Source: Primorskyibacter aestuariivivens
GTDB taxonomy: Bacteria > Pseudomonadota > Alphaproteobacteria > Rhodobacterales > Rhodobacteraceae
Length of the DNA: 64,000 nt
Direction of reading: 5' to 3'
Assembly (NCBI RefSeq): GCF_028023675.1
Contig: NZ_JAQIOZ010000010.1
Span: 62,001 to 126,000, forward strand
Position numbers and translations under genes: made by a program. Positions 25,532-35,196 of the stretch are shown in pieces. Position 1 is the first letter of the stretch. Every line of letters starts with the position of its first letter. The notes beneath the pieces were generated by a model. That model was given only the letters and a program-made list of their open reading frames with translations. It had not been told where the DNA came from and searched no databases.

Positions 25532-26482
25532 ATGTCCAATACGACACAACAGAACGCAGACGTGTCGCGAGAGGGGTCTCGAACCGATCGTGACACGGAT
25601 ACCCACCGCCCAGGTTCGGCCTATGGCCGCTTCTTTGCCATGGTTGGGACGTCGACCGCGCTGATGTTCGGTCTGATGTATCTGAACACATACGCTTTCG
25701 AGCACATCTACTGGAGCGAAACCCGATTTTACATGATGTTCGTCATGGGGGCGACAATGGCGATGGTCATGCTGCTCTTCATGTGGGGCATGTACCGCAA
25801 CGTGGCGGCCAACGCGGCAATCCTGTTGGGTTCTGCGGTTCTTTTTGCCGGAGCCCTTTGGCTGGTGCGCAGCCAGGAAACAGTTCAAGACGAAAGCTGG
25901 ATGAGTGCCATGATCCCGCACCACTCAATTGCGATCATGACCAGCGAGCGGGCTGAGGTCACTGACCCGCGTGTCGCCGCGCTTGCGAAAGAAATCGTTC
26001 ATGCTCAGAACCGGGAAATCGCGGAGATGCGGTTCCTCTTGGCCGATATCGCAGCAAACGGCGAGGCGGGTCCTGACTGGCCACTTGGCAAGACCGAAGG
26101 TCCGACGCCGATTGAAAGTCTGTCTCAGGCGATTTCAACGCCGGTTATCGCGGGAATTCGTCCTGCTCCGCTGTCGGAAGAGGAAATCACCCGCGTTCTT
26201 GGAGCAGACCCGGCCTGCACTTTCGTTCGTGCTGTGAACGCCGATCCGGTTCTAGCGACCGATGGGAGCGGCAACGGCGTGGCAAAAGTATCGGGCGCAC
26301 TCGTGACGTTCCAAGCAGACGGTGGTGTTTCGAATGGGGGCGTCATGAGTGGCGATGGCGGCCGGTTGACGGTTAGTCCAGGCGAAGGAAACGACGGGGA
26401 AGATGCGACGCTTCTCTTCGAACTGACCAGCGAACCAGCGCTTGCCGTGGGCTTCATGGGTTACTGGAACTGCGCCGCCTAA
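25532..26482 (+). CDS. DUF305 membrane protein
   Basis: A 316-residue protein with three or four N-terminal membrane helices (about 30-120) and a periplasmic DUF305 domain with MIPHHSIAIM and HAQNREIAEM. The histidines there suggest metal contact. A further domain of about 150 residues ends in a cysteine (GYWNCAA). DUF305 proteins are common in copper and mercury loci; their activity is unknown. A GGAGG ribosome site precedes the ATG. It follows the multicopper oxidase by 80 nt. Confidence 0.88.
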   Translation: MSNTTQQNADVSREGSRTDRDTDTHRPGSAYGRFFAMVGTSTALMFGLMYLNTYAFEHIYWSETRFYMMFVMGATMAMVMLLFMWGMYRNVAANAAILLGSAVLFAGALWLVRSQETVQDESWMSAMIPHHSIAIMTSERAEVTDPRVAALAKEIVHAQNREIAEMRFLLADIAANGEAGPDWPLGKTEGPTPIESLSQAISTPVIAGIRPAPLSEEEITRVLGADPACTFVRAVNADPVLATDGSGNGVAKVSGALVTFQADGGVSNGGVMSGDGGRLTVSPGEGNDGEDATLLFELTSEPALAVGFMGYWNCAA

Positions 26483-26498
26483 CGGGGAAGAGATTATC

Positions 26499-27266
26499 GT
26501 GCCGAAGGATACAGCATCTCACGAGAAAAAGGCCGTTCTCTACCGAATGGTCATGGCAGATCATCTCTGCCCCTATGGGCTTAAATCGAAAGACCTACTC
26601 GAGCGCAAGGGATACGAGGTTGAGGATCACCACCTTACGTCGCGCGAGGAAACCGACGCGTTCAAGAAGAAGCACGCCGTCGAAACGACGCCTCAAACCT
26701 TCATCGATGGTGAGAGGATCGGCGGCTATGACGCGCTACGGCAGCACTTTGGACAGGAGGTGCGTGGAGCGGACGAGACCACATATCAACCGGTTATCGC
26801 GATCTTCGCGGTCGCGCTTCTAATGGCCCTCGGGCTCAGTTGGGCGTTCTTTGGGTCGATCCTCACAATCCGGGCCTTCGAGTGGTTCATTGCGATCTCG
26901 ATGTGCTTTCTCGCGGTACAGAAATTGAAGGACGTCGAAGCGTTCTCAACGATGTTCCTGAACTATGATTTGCTCGCGCAACAATGGGTGCGCTATGGCT
27001 ATGTTTATCCGTTCGGGGAGGCGCTGGCCGGCGTTCTCATGGTTGCTGGCGCTCTGGTCTGGGTAAGTGCACCAATCGCGCTTTTCATCGGGACCATCGG
27101 CGCTGTTTCGGTCTTCAAGGCGGTCTATATCGACAAGCGAGAGTTAAAGTGCGCCTGCGTGGGGGGTGGCTCCAATGTGCCGCTTGGCTTCGTGTCGCTC
27201 ACCGAAAACCTGATGATGATCTTTATGGGGCTATGGATGCTTACGCGCGCACTTGGATGGATTTGA
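26499..27266 (+). CDS. Glutaredoxin domain fused to a MauE-like membrane domain
   Basis: A 255-residue protein. Residues 1-80 are a glutaredoxin fold with CPYG as active site (LCPYGLKSKDLLERKGY) and the TTPQTFIDGERIGGYDAL substrate-binding block. A MauE/DoxX-like domain with four membrane helices follows, with CACVGGGSNVPLGF near the end. Such fusions probably move thiol electrons across the membrane. The GTG start at 26499 lies 16 nt after the DUF305 stop. Confidence 0.88.
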   Translation: MPKDTASHEKKAVLYRMVMADHLCPYGLKSKDLLERKGYEVEDHHLTSREETDAFKKKHAVETTPQTFIDGERIGGYDALRQHFGQEVRGADETTYQPVIAIFAVALLMALGLSWAFFGSILTIRAFEWFIAISMCFLAVQKLKDVEAFSTMFLNYDLLAQQWVRYGYVYPFGEALAGVLMVAGALVWVSAPIALFIGTIGAVSVFKAVYIDKRELKCACVGGGSNVPLGFVSLTENLMMIFMGLWMLTRALGWI

Positions 27267-27282
27267 CCTGAAGAGGCTGAGT

Positions 27283-27924
27283 ATGAGGAATCTCGCGTTT
27301 GCGGCCGTGGTCGCGTTCCAGCCCGCTATTGCCCTCGCATCTGAGACCGTGACATTCGACGGGAGCTGGAAGGAGCAGGGGTTCCTGCGTCTCTTTTCCA
27401 ACGATTACATTCAGCGTGGACGGCAGCTGGATGTGATCTCTGATGGCACGGTTTCGCTGTTGTGGCGCCCCGTCGGGAAGTCTCATCGTTCGGCGGAAAC
27501 CGCCAGCTGGGCGTGGCGTGTGCGGGAAGGTGTCTCCGCGACGGATCTCACGATCAAAGGCGGGGATGATCGAAACTTGTCGGTCTATTTTGTCTTCGTG
27601 GATCCAGACCGCGCCAATGCGCTCGCTGGCCAGAACGCGCGCCGCATCTTGCGAGAAGACTCCGCGCGGGCCCTGATCTACGTGTGGGGTGGTGCGCATG
27701 AGTTGGGGTCTATCTTACCCAGCCCGTACTCGCCACGGTTGCGCACAATGGTCCTGCGAACTAGCGATGCGGGCGAACATTGGGAAAGTGTCGATCTGGC
27801 GAGAGATTTCCGAACCGCATTCGGCGAGAACCCAGGCACGCTGGTCGGACTGGCTATTTCTGCCGATAGCGACGACACGGACGGAAGAATTGTCGCCTGG
27901 GTTGCGGACCTCGTACTGGAATAG
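27283..27924 (+). CDS. DUF3047 periplasmic protein
   Basis: A 213-residue secreted protein (signal to about ALAS-20). It has the DUF3047 pattern: LSVYFVFVDP followed by ALIYVWGG, and a late RDFRTAFGENPGTLVGLAI with an acidic SDDTDG. The function of the family is unknown. It ends the plus-strand copper cluster and converges on the dsbD-like gene with a 5-nt gap. Confidence 0.85.
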   Translation: MRNLAFAAVVAFQPAIALASETVTFDGSWKEQGFLRLFSNDYIQRGRQLDVISDGTVSLLWRPVGKSHRSAETASWAWRVREGVSATDLTIKGGDDRNLSVYFVFVDPDRANALAGQNARRILREDSARALIYVWGGAHELGSILPSPYSPRLRTMVLRTSDAGEHWESVDLARDFRTAFGENPGTLVGLAISADSDDTDGRIVAWVADLVLE

Positions 27925-27929
27925 CTTCC

Positions 27930-30047
27930 TCAATCGCGTACGACGTTTCTTGTCGAGGCACGATTGAGCGCTTCAAGCACGAGTGTCTGGCTCAGGACTT
28001 CCGGCAGAGCGATGCCGGACGGGGCTTCTGGCCCGAACACGATGTTGAACGGAATGCCGTACCGGCCATGGCGTTCCAGGAATCGCGCGATCTCGTCGTC
28101 AGGTCTCGTCCAGTCTGCCTGCATCGCGATAACCGCCTCGTCGCTTAGTCGGTCAGCGACAGAATCGCGATCCAGAACCAACGTCTTGTTGGCCTTGCAA
28201 GTGAGGCACCAATCAGCCGTGACATCCACAAAAACCGTGTGGCCCTCCGATACGTGCCGAGCGATGTCCTGCGGAACGAATGCCTGCCAATAGGTGGTCC
28301 CGGTCGAAGCCTCGGATCGCTGTTGCGAGGAGAACAGCCCGACGCCCACGAGCGGTATTGCGAGGCTGGCGGCCATCAAGATGCGCCGCAGAGACACGGA
28401 TGACCATTCCGTCATGGCCAGAAGAATGAGCACGCCGACGGATACGGCCACCAGCACCGTCGCGCGCCACCCGGCCACACCGACGAGAACGAAAAGAAGC
28501 CAAGCGGCAGTCGCGAGCAAGAGAACGCCGAGCAACATCCTGACAAACAGCATCCAGCGTCCGGGACGTGGTATACGTTCGATCAGTGCAGGTCGCGCGG
28601 CGATCAGAACATAAGGCGAAGCCAGGCCGATGCCGAGTGCCGTGAAGACGACGAGAACGTCGACCGCGTTACCGGCCAGAGCGAATGTAATCGCCGTCCC
28701 GAGAAACGGAGCCGAGCATGGCGTGGCAAGAATTGCCGCAAGCAGGCCGGTCCCGAAATCGGCAGCATATCCGGCGCGATCACTCCCCGCACCGAGGCGG
28801 TCCTGGATGCCCACTGGCAAGGCGATCTCGAACAGACCGAACAGGTTTGCGGCGAAAGCGGCGACCACGATGAACATCAAAGCGACAAAAATGGGGTTCT
28901 GAAACTGGATACCCCAGCCGACCGAAACGCCGATCCATTTGAGAACGAGAATAAGCACTGCGAGCATCCAGACGAATGTCAGAACACCAAGAGCTGAAAA
29001 CAGAAAGCCATTGCGGATCACACGTCGGGGCTGGTCTGACACTTTCAGAACCGAGGCGAGCTTGATCGACAAGACGGGAAGTACGCAGGGCATGACATTG
29101 AGGATCAGCCCTCCGAGGAAAGCGACCGCTGCAATCAAAACCAGCTGAAACGGGCCGCTTCCAGATGCGGAACGGGCATATGGCGGGGCAGGGATGTCCG
29201 CACTCAACACCACGGGAGCCGTGACCGCCCGATCCGCGTCCGTGACGGTCATGAGAGGCGCTACGTAATCGTCCGACCACGCGTTCAGCGGAATCCGAGC
29301 CCAAAGCTCGGACCGGTCAGGGCTGAGCCGGATATCCGGTTTGCCGAAAGTCACAAGCGGTCCGAACTCTGGAAAGATATCGACCGTCTGGAACGGTTGG
29401 GTGCTCTGAGCGGTCACGAATAGCGAGGAAGTCTTTGCATCGAGGGCGACTGTATCGATCTCGATATCGCTTTCTTCTGGCGCGGCCGGCACCTGAAAAA
29501 CGAAAGTGGCGATTGCGTTGGCTGAGGCCCGATCAATACCTGTGCCATTGGCCAGATCCAAAGCGAGATCGAAGGTGTGCGGCACGCAGACGTTGGAACA
29601 CGTCAAAAGCGCCACGCGAGCGCGCAATTCTAAAGGCTCGCCTCGATCTTCCAACATCACCCGGATTGGCAGGACGACCTCGCCAGAATACCCGAAATTC
29701 TCGATGCCGAAGGCTTCAAAGCGTTCCGGTGCGGGCCAGAGGATTTCGGCTGAAGCGAGATTGGATGAGCCCGTCCAGTCGATTTCGGGAGCCAGCCCAA
29801 CTTCACCAGGCGTTCGCCAATACCCTTTCCAGCCTTCACCATATTCAAGGACCAACCCAAGCGAAATAGAGACAGCGTCCGGGGCGACGCCGTTTTCAGC
29901 CGAGACAAGTCGAGCGTTGACCGCCGAGTTCGAATAAATGTTCGACTCCGCGGCACGAACGCCTTCGGTCAGTGTGAGAGCGACCAAAGACGCGACAAGC
30001 GCTAGGAGGCACAAAGAAAACCGGGAAGCCCTGACGCGTGTCCCCAT
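27930..30047 (-). CDS. DsbD/ScsB-like protein-disulfide reductase
   Basis: A 705-residue protein with a signal peptide and a periplasmic N-terminal domain with LTCSNVCVPHTF. Eight membrane helices carry the two conserved cysteines (NVMPCVLPVL and ATPCSAPFLG). A C-terminal thioredoxin domain ends the protein, with active site WCLTCKANK. It moves electrons from cytosolic thioredoxin to periplasmic partners. The large N-terminal domain fits ScsB-type (suppressor of copper sensitivity) reductases. It directly abuts the rhodanese gene and is third in a DsbA-rhodanese-DsbD operon. Confidence 0.92.
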   Translation of the reverse strand: MGTRVRASRFSLCLLALVASLVALTLTEGVRAAESNIYSNSAVNARLVSAENGVAPDAVSISLGLVLEYGEGWKGYWRTPGEVGLAPEIDWTGSSNLASAEILWPAPERFEAFGIENFGYSGEVVLPIRVMLEDRGEPLELRARVALLTCSNVCVPHTFDLALDLANGTGIDRASANAIATFVFQVPAAPEESDIEIDTVALDAKTSSLFVTAQSTQPFQTVDIFPEFGPLVTFGKPDIRLSPDRSELWARIPLNAWSDDYVAPLMTVTDADRAVTAPVVLSADIPAPPYARSASGSGPFQLVLIAAVAFLGGLILNVMPCVLPVLSIKLASVLKVSDQPRRVIRNGFLFSALGVLTFVWMLAVLILVLKWIGVSVGWGIQFQNPIFVALMFIVVAAFAANLFGLFEIALPVGIQDRLGAGSDRAGYAADFGTGLLAAILATPCSAPFLGTAITFALAGNAVDVLVVFTALGIGLASPYVLIAARPALIERIPRPGRWMLFVRMLLGVLLLATAAWLLFVLVGVAGWRATVLVAVSVGVLILLAMTEWSSVSLRRILMAASLAIPLVGVGLFSSQQRSEASTGTTYWQAFVPQDIARHVSEGHTVFVDVTADWCLTCKANKTLVLDRDSVADRLSDEAVIAMQADWTRPDDEIARFLERHGRYGIPFNIVFGPEAPSGIALPEVLSQTLVLEALNRASTRNVVRD

Positions 30048-30521
30048 TCAACGTAGCGCTTCAGGGAGCGTAGCGAGAGCCGTCTCAAGATCAGTTATCG
30101 GCAAGCCGCGCGCGATCCATCCAGGGCCGCGGCGAGACCCAAGCATGCCTTCCGAGACGTCGATGAAGCCCGGATATCCGGCGCGCTTGAGGGCTGCGAG
30201 CAGCCGCGCGCTACGACCCCCAGTGGCACAAATCAAAGCGACGGATCTTTCAGCAGAAAGATCGCGGGCCGCAAATAGCCGTTGCTCGAAACCTCGCTCG
30301 TGCATGCTGATAGGCCATGCACCCTTCGCCAGACCGGTCTCGGTCCATTCCGCACGTGTACGCACATCGATCAGGGAAATGGCATCGTCTTCAAGAGCGT
30401 CAGCAGCCTCCTGAGCCGACCAGATGTCGCGGGTCACTGCCCGCGCAAGACCGGGCATCACACTGATGCCCGCAACGAGCGCCAGAAAATGTCTTCTCTG
30501 AAAGCGGTCTCCGATCCTCAT
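30048..30521 (-). CDS. Periplasmic rhodanese-like sulfurtransferase
   Basis: A 157-residue protein with a Tat-like signal (RRHFLALVAG) and one rhodanese domain, with LIDVRTRAEW and the catalytic loop CATGGRSARL near 105-114. It could relay persulfide sulfur or thiol electrons from the neighbouring DsbD-like protein. Its stop codon abuts the dsbD-like start, so the pair is probably co-translated. Confidence 0.9.
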   Translation of the reverse strand: MRIGDRFQRRHFLALVAGISVMPGLARAVTRDIWSAQEAADALEDDAISLIDVRTRAEWTETGLAKGAWPISMHERGFEQRLFAARDLSAERSVALICATGGRSARLLAALKRAGYPGFIDVSEGMLGSRRGPGWIARGLPITDLETALATLPEALR

Positions 30522-30561
30522 TGTACAACCTTAGCAAAAGATCTTTTCGGGGTGGATGGTA

Positions 30562-31344
30562 TCACGCGGACATACAGGCTGAATCCCAACCATCCTCGCG
30601 TTCCAGATCGATAATTTCGCGGAGCATCCTATCGCTGATTTGCCCTTGAACGACAGTACGGCCAATGACGAGTGCAGGTGTGCCAACAAAGGAAAACACA
30701 CGCGCAAGAGCGGAGCTGTTTTCCAGTTCTCGGACAACCTCGGCGCTCTCCATGTCCGAAACCAATTGATCCTCATCGACGCCAAGATCGCCGGCGAGGC
30801 GGGACAGATATTCAGGCGACGCCTGGAACGGTGTCTTCATCAGTCTCTCGTGGAACGAGACATAGGCGCCCTGACGTTTCGCTGCCAAGGCAGCTTTGGC
30901 AGCGAGGTTTGAGCTGTCACCTAGCAGAGGCAGTTCATGCCAAGCGACCGCGACTTCATTCGGCATCGAATTCGTCATCTCCGCCAGCCGCTTGGTTTGA
31001 ACGCGGCAGTATGGACAGTAGTAATCTGAGAATGAGGCCATCGGCACTCTGGCCGCGCTTGTCTCGAGGTCACCATAGAGCGCGCCGCAGATATTGTCTG
31101 AAACACGTTCGAAAGCGGCTTCCTTGCGCGCGACAATCTCGGCACCCTCTGGTGTGTCCAGCCCCACAAAAAGATCAAACCCGCCCGACGTGTCGCCCGC
31201 GACATACTTTCGGAAGCCGGTTGGGTTTTCGAGCGGCTCGAGTTCCAACTTTTCGGGCAGAAGGGAGGGAACGGTGCGCAAAGCTGCATATCCCGCGACA
31301 ATCGCGCCAAGCGTAAGTAGGGTCGATCGCTTCTTGGAATCCAT
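30562..31344 (-). CDS. DsbA-family thiol-disulfide oxidoreductase
   Basis: A 260-residue protein with one N-terminal helix (about 8-25), an extra segment of about 60 residues, then a DsbA-like domain. The domain has SDYYCPYCRVQTKR (CPYC near 121-124) and the cis-proline FVGTPALVIG. It heads the minus-strand operon with the rhodanese and DsbD-like genes. The ATG at 31342-31344 places the membrane helix at the start. Confidence 0.9.
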   Translation of the reverse strand: MDSKKRSTLLTLGAIVAGYAALRTVPSLLPEKLELEPLENPTGFRKYVAGDTSGGFDLFVGLDTPEGAEIVARKEAAFERVSDNICGALYGDLETSAARVPMASFSDYYCPYCRVQTKRLAEMTNSMPNEVAVAWHELPLLGDSSNLAAKAALAAKRQGAYVSFHERLMKTPFQASPEYLSRLAGDLGVDEDQLVSDMESAEVVRELENSSALARVFSFVGTPALVIGRTVVQGQISDRMLREIIDLEREDGWDSACMSA

Positions 31345-31501
31345 GCCACGCCCTTGTTGGTCCGTGCCACTGGGTATCGTCACGTCGCGGCGCAGGTCAA
31401 CTTTACAAACTGATACATTTCTCGCCGTGAGATCAGGGCGTTGAGCACGTATAACTTACATCATCGCTATTGGGCGACAAGCAGTGCACGTGGAGGAGAA
31501 A

Positions 31502-31801
31502 ATGTACCGATTAGGAGTACCGGCAGTGTTGTTCGCTACACCGGCCTTGGCCGACGCGGATGGCTATGGCCACATGTCGGGCTATGGATATGGAATGGGC
31601 ATGATGTTCGGTCCGATCCTCTGGATCATCGTCTTGGGTCTGGTGGTCGCAGGTATCATTTGGTTCGTTCGCAGCTCTGGCGTTGGAGACCAAAGACCGG
31701 GAAAATCTGATGCCATAAGCGAACTCGACCTGCGTTTCGCCAAGGGTGAGATCGACGCAGACGACTATGCCGCCAGGAAAAAGCTGCTGACCGACAAATA
31801 G
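31502..31801 (+). CDS. Small membrane protein with SHOCT domain
   Basis: A 99-residue protein with one or two hydrophobic segments (about 5-18 and 36-58) separated by a Gly/Tyr/Met/His stretch (DGYGHMSGYGYGMGMM). A SHOCT motif follows at the C-terminus (DLRFAKGEIDADDYAARKKLL). SHOCT proteins of this kind are common next to copper and cytochrome genes; the function is unknown. An AGGAGAAA ribosome site precedes the ATG. Confidence 0.85.
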   Translation: MYRLGVPAVLFATPALADADGYGHMSGYGYGMGMMFGPILWIIVLGLVVAGIIWFVRSSGVGDQRPGKSDAISELDLRFAKGEIDADDYAARKKLLTDK

Positions 31802-31874
31802 CCACGCAGGGCGAAAAACGGGGAGGGAAGACCTCGTCACTCTCTCAAACAGGCTGAGCCCCACATCCAACTGA

Positions 31875-32399
31875 ATGGAAGTAGCACAAGTGACCGGCAA
31901 ACACCTTGGCATGCTCGCTGCCGGAGGATCCGCTGTCCTCCTGCTGGCCGCATTTGTTTTTCAGGCGCTTGGCTATGCACCTTGCGCGATGTGCATCTGG
32001 CAAAGATATCCGCATGGCGCGGCAATTGCTGCCGGCGCGCTCTTGGCCGTCGGATTGTCACCCGTAGGTCTCATGGTCATCGGCGCTGCAGCCGCGGCTA
32101 CCACATCCGCCATTGGCGTTTTTCACACGGGTGTCGAACGAGACTGGTGGCAGGGTCCAACATCTTGCACGGGGTCGGGGCTGGATCTGTCGAACCTTTC
32201 CGGATCGGACCTCCTTCCGTCAGCATCATCTGGTCCATCAACTCTGGTGATGTGTGACCAGGTCGCATGGGAATTTCTCACTCTGTCAATGGCCAGTTGG
32301 AACGCCTTGTGGAGCGCTGCTCTCGTCGGGCTATGGCTCCTCGCATTCGCTCGAGAATGGCAACATCGCCAGGCTCAGAGTACGTATTCGGCCACCTAG
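31875..32399 (+). CDS. DsbB-family disulfide-generating protein
   Basis: A 174-residue protein with four membrane helices, the CxxC pair CAMC (37-40) in the first periplasmic loop, and a second cysteine pair (TSCTGSG and LVMCDQ). WQRYPH matches the quinone-contact region of DsbB. It reoxidises DsbA proteins at the expense of quinone. The DsbA at 30.6 kb is the closest candidate partner. Its end overlaps the next gene on the other strand by 4 nt. Confidence 0.88.
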   Translation: MEVAQVTGKHLGMLAAGGSAVLLLAAFVFQALGYAPCAMCIWQRYPHGAAIAAGALLAVGLSPVGLMVIGAAAAATTSAIGVFHTGVERDWWQGPTSCTGSGLDLSNLSGSDLLPSASSGPSTLVMCDQVAWEFLTLSMASWNALWSAALVGLWLLAFAREWQHRQAQSTYSAT

Positions 32400-33037
32400 C
32401 CTTGCAAGTATGCGATAGTTTCGGCGACGACCGTCAGTAACGCTACCGAAAGCCCAAAGCTCAGGATTGCAATAATGGTCACGGCAAAATTCCGTGGGCC
32501 AAGTCTGACGTATGGCCGTAGGGTCTGGGACTGTTTGATTGTTGTGATGTACAGCGGCAGCGCGCTCACCATCGTTGCGTAGAGATAAACACCCGAGATG
32601 TTTTCAAAGAATGCAGAGCGCGCAAGCGTCGGCGCGACAACGCTCAAAGCTGTTTTGCGACTACCACCAAACGACCCGAACCAATCCGCTGACAAGACAT
32701 AGATCAAGGCGTGCAGCGCGAGAAACAGAAAAACCCGAACCCCGATATCCACCAATACAAACATACTTGGGTCTCGGTGACGCGCCGTTCGCTGTTGCGC
32801 AACGGCAAACAGGAAGAAACTCAGATAGTTGATGGCAAAGACGACCGGTAGACCGTTGGTCGCAACCTGTCTGAGAAACCGCCCGAGCGCGGGACCCCCT
32901 CCGAGCAATGCTGAACCAAATCCCGGGGCGAGCAAGACATAGAGACAGAGAACTGGAACCAGCGCCGCGAGGCTGAACAACAGGACGTTTCTCACGAAAT
33001 GAACACCTGGCATATCCGTGGAGAAGTATCGTTCCAT
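32396..33037 (-). CDS. Unrecognised multi-pass membrane protein
   Basis: A 213-residue protein with about six hydrophobic helices and few charged residues. No family was recognised. It has no cysteine pair or metal-ligand cluster that would suggest transport chemistry; the only visible cysteine is in the first helix. It is alone on the minus strand between a DsbB-like gene and an L,D-transpeptidase gene. Confidence 0.75.
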   Translation of the reverse strand: MERYFSTDMPGVHFVRNVLLFSLAALVPVLCLYVLLAPGFGSALLGGGPALGRFLRQVATNGLPVVFAINYLSFFLFAVAQQRTARHRDPSMFVLVDIGVRVFLFLALHALIYVLSADWFGSFGGSRKTALSVVAPTLARSAFFENISGVYLYATMVSALPLYITTIKQSQTLRPYVRLGPRNFAVTIIAILSFGLSVALLTVVAETIAYLQG

Positions 33038-33302
33038 GTGGCTAGGCTGACATAGCGATCACAGCAAGTCGACCTGCATGCAGCTGGCTTTGAGAAATGA
33101 CAGCTGTCACTTGTGACCGGCATGGTTCGTCTCGTTCACTGGAAATGCCTGCACGGCGCGCTTTGAGATCCTGCCGACGTTACACAAGCGCGTGTGAAAC
33201 AGACTTTCTTCTTGAATTACCAGTACATGTAGAATGTACCATCGGTTGAACCGAGCGCGCCGCGGGCTCGCCAACTGACGAAGAAAACCGGAATTGAACC
33301 AA

Positions 33303-33965
33303 ATGCTTACGAGACGACATTTCATCGCGACCGGCACGGCGCTTTTCTCAACGCCGATTGCACCTCCCGTGCTCGCAAGTACTTGGCCGACAGCGTCGCA
33401 AAAAGCGGCCTGGGATGCGCAGGTGACGCCTGCGAATTTCGATCTTGAGACCTCGAACCCCTGGGGTCTGCAACCGCGTTTCCTGCCGCGCCGGGTTGAA
33501 GCGCGGGCTGGTCTGACGCCGGGAGACATCCATGTCGATGCAGTGGCACGGTATCTCTATCATATCGAAGAGGGCGGGACAGCGATGCGATATGGCGTGG
33601 CGATTGCCCGTGGCAATCTTTACGAGCCGGGGACCTACACGATCCGACGCAAGGTCGAGTGGCCGCATTGGACGCCAACCAAGTCCATGATCGAACGCAA
33701 TCCGGAATACGCCCAGTTCGAAGACGGGCAGGAGCCGGGTCCAACGAACCCCCTAGGCTCGCGTGCACTGTATCTGTTTGTCGGCCAGCGCGACACGTAC
33801 TTGCGGATCCACGGATCACCGCAATCGAGGTCGATTGGCGGGCGGGCCAGCTCTGGATGTGTTCGAATGGTCATGGCGCACATCAACGAACTCTATCCCA
33901 AGGTCGCAGTTGGCTCGACGGCCCACCTCTACTCTGCCGAAGATAGTGTCACCGCCCGCAGCTAG
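33303..33965 (+). CDS. L,D-transpeptidase (YkuD family), second of three
   Basis: A 220-residue protein with a Tat-like signal (TRRHFIATG) and a full YkuD domain ending in RIHGSPQSRSIGGRASSGC (nucleophile Cys near 195) followed by VRM. It shares the NPLGSRALYL segment with the 15.4-kb paralogue but is longer at the N-terminus. The ATG at 33303 is used. It is convergent, with 4 nt overlap, on a small lipoprotein gene. Confidence 0.92.
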   Translation: MLTRRHFIATGTALFSTPIAPPVLASTWPTASQKAAWDAQVTPANFDLETSNPWGLQPRFLPRRVEARAGLTPGDIHVDAVARYLYHIEEGGTAMRYGVAIARGNLYEPGTYTIRRKVEWPHWTPTKSMIERNPEYAQFEDGQEPGPTNPLGSRALYLFVGQRDTYLRIHGSPQSRSIGGRASSGCVRMVMAHINELYPKVAVGSTAHLYSAEDSVTARS

Positions 33966-34231
33966 GTTGCCGGCTTGACGCAGATCGGATTGCCGCCAGC
34001 CGTCCTGAGCGGCAATGGCGTTGTTTCAACCGGACCCGCATGCATGTACCAGTAGCAGTTGTCCTCGGGCCGAAAGTACGCGGTCGCGAGGTCCTGGTTT
34101 GGTGCTGCCAGTTCTACGATATTTTCCGGTAACTGCGGGCGTGACGACGCGCCTTTTGAATTCGAGAAAGACTCCGAGCAAGCCCCCAAAGCCAAACCGG
34201 TTGCGAGGAAAATCGTGCTTCTTATGTACAT
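33962..34231 (-). CDS. Small putative lipoprotein
   Basis: An 89-residue protein with a lipobox (LALGACS, Cys near 18) after a short hydrophobic leader. The mature part contains DNCYWYMHAGP and NPICVK. No family was recognised. It is convergent with the L,D-transpeptidase. The 263 nt upstream, to 34494, hold no visible gene. Confidence 0.65.
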   Translation of the reverse strand: MYIRSTIFLATGLALGACSESFSNSKGASSRPQLPENIVELAAPNQDLATAYFRPEDNCYWYMHAGPVETTPLPLRTAGGNPICVKPAT

Positions 34232-34494
34232 AAATCGAAGATCCGTCTGGCTGGTCTGACATCGGTTGCATTGTGTCACAGGTTTCCGAACCATAAGAAA
34301 TAGTCTTCCCTGCGTCAAATCGCTATCGCTCAGAAAAGATAGGCCCAGCGAGTAAGGCTTCTGTCGAGAACCAAAGTATAGCAGTGCGTACGAAACCTTT
34401 CCAAGTGGGGCAGATCACGTTAATCTGAAGTGTATCAGAATGTAACGCACCCAAGTCATTGACAGACTAGGATTTTACCTTCATCGTTTTGACA

Positions 34495-34899
34495 ATGAAC
34501 GGTTTCTTTGGGATATCTCAAGTGCTTGCTGCAGCTTTAAACCTACTGGCAGTGGTCTCTTTGGTTCTGGCATCATCCGGTGCGGGCCACGCTGAAAGCC
34601 ATTCCCTTGGGCACGCACAGACAGAGACGATTGTTGGACATGGCGCAAGCGCCGCTGACGAAGTACCAGACCACTCTTCTATCGCTTCATTTGCCGCGTG
34701 TAATACTGATAAAACGACCTCGGCTGGACAGCAAACGTCAGATAATTGTTGCAGCGGATTCTGCATGTCTGTTGCGTTGCATCAATCGCACAATGCCGCG
34801 TCACATTTTGCGTCCGTCGAAAGCTACGTGCATCATGTCGAACGCGAGACGTCGGTAAATGCACTTGCTTTAGAACGCCCCCCTCGACACCTGATCTGA
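34495..34899 (+). CDS. Exported Cys/His-rich small protein, CopL/DUF2946-like
   Basis: A 134-residue protein with a hydrophobic leader (about 8-28) and a mature part rich in histidine, plus a cysteine cluster AACNTDKT...DNCCSGFCMSVALHQ near 70-100. The pattern recalls the small CopL/DUF2946 proteins that precede copper resistance genes, but identity is uncertain. It is the first gene of the lipoprotein-TolC-oxidase cluster, 75 nt upstream of the next start. Confidence 0.7.
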   Translation: MNGFFGISQVLAAALNLLAVVSLVLASSGAGHAESHSLGHAQTETIVGHGASAADEVPDHSSIASFAACNTDKTTSAGQQTSDNCCSGFCMSVALHQSHNAASHFASVESYVHHVERETSVNALALERPPRHLI

Positions 34900-34974
34900 T
34901 CCTTAAGCTTTGAGTTTTGTCATGCGGTTCTAGTGCCGTCGTGTCACACGTCTCTTACAAATCAGGTACCATCC

Positions 34975-35196
34975 ATGAAATTCTATATCTTTCCGGGGGC
35001 CGCTGCCCTCGCGCTCGGCGCGTGCAGTGTTGACCCCACACCCTTGCCTAGTGTGGCCGATCAACAGGCAGTTTCAAACGCGTCCGTGTCATCACCAATT
35101 CAATATCAGAACCCCTTGGCCGGCTACACCTATCGTGCGCCGACCGGCCCACGTGATTGGCGATCTGTCAACGAAGAACAAACGGAGGGTAACTGA
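34975..35196 (+). CDS. Small lipoprotein preceding the TolC-like gene
   Basis: A 73-residue protein with a lipobox (LALGACS, Cys near 19) and a proline/tyrosine-rich mature part (NPLAGYTYRAPTGPRDW). It ends on the same base where the TolC-like ATG begins (TGATG). Small lipoproteins in this place are common in copper gene clusters with a TolC-like protein. Function unknown. Confidence 0.75.
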   Translation: MKFYIFPGAAALALGACSVDPTPLPSVADQQAVSNASVSSPIQYQNPLAGYTYRAPTGPRDWRSVNEEQTEGN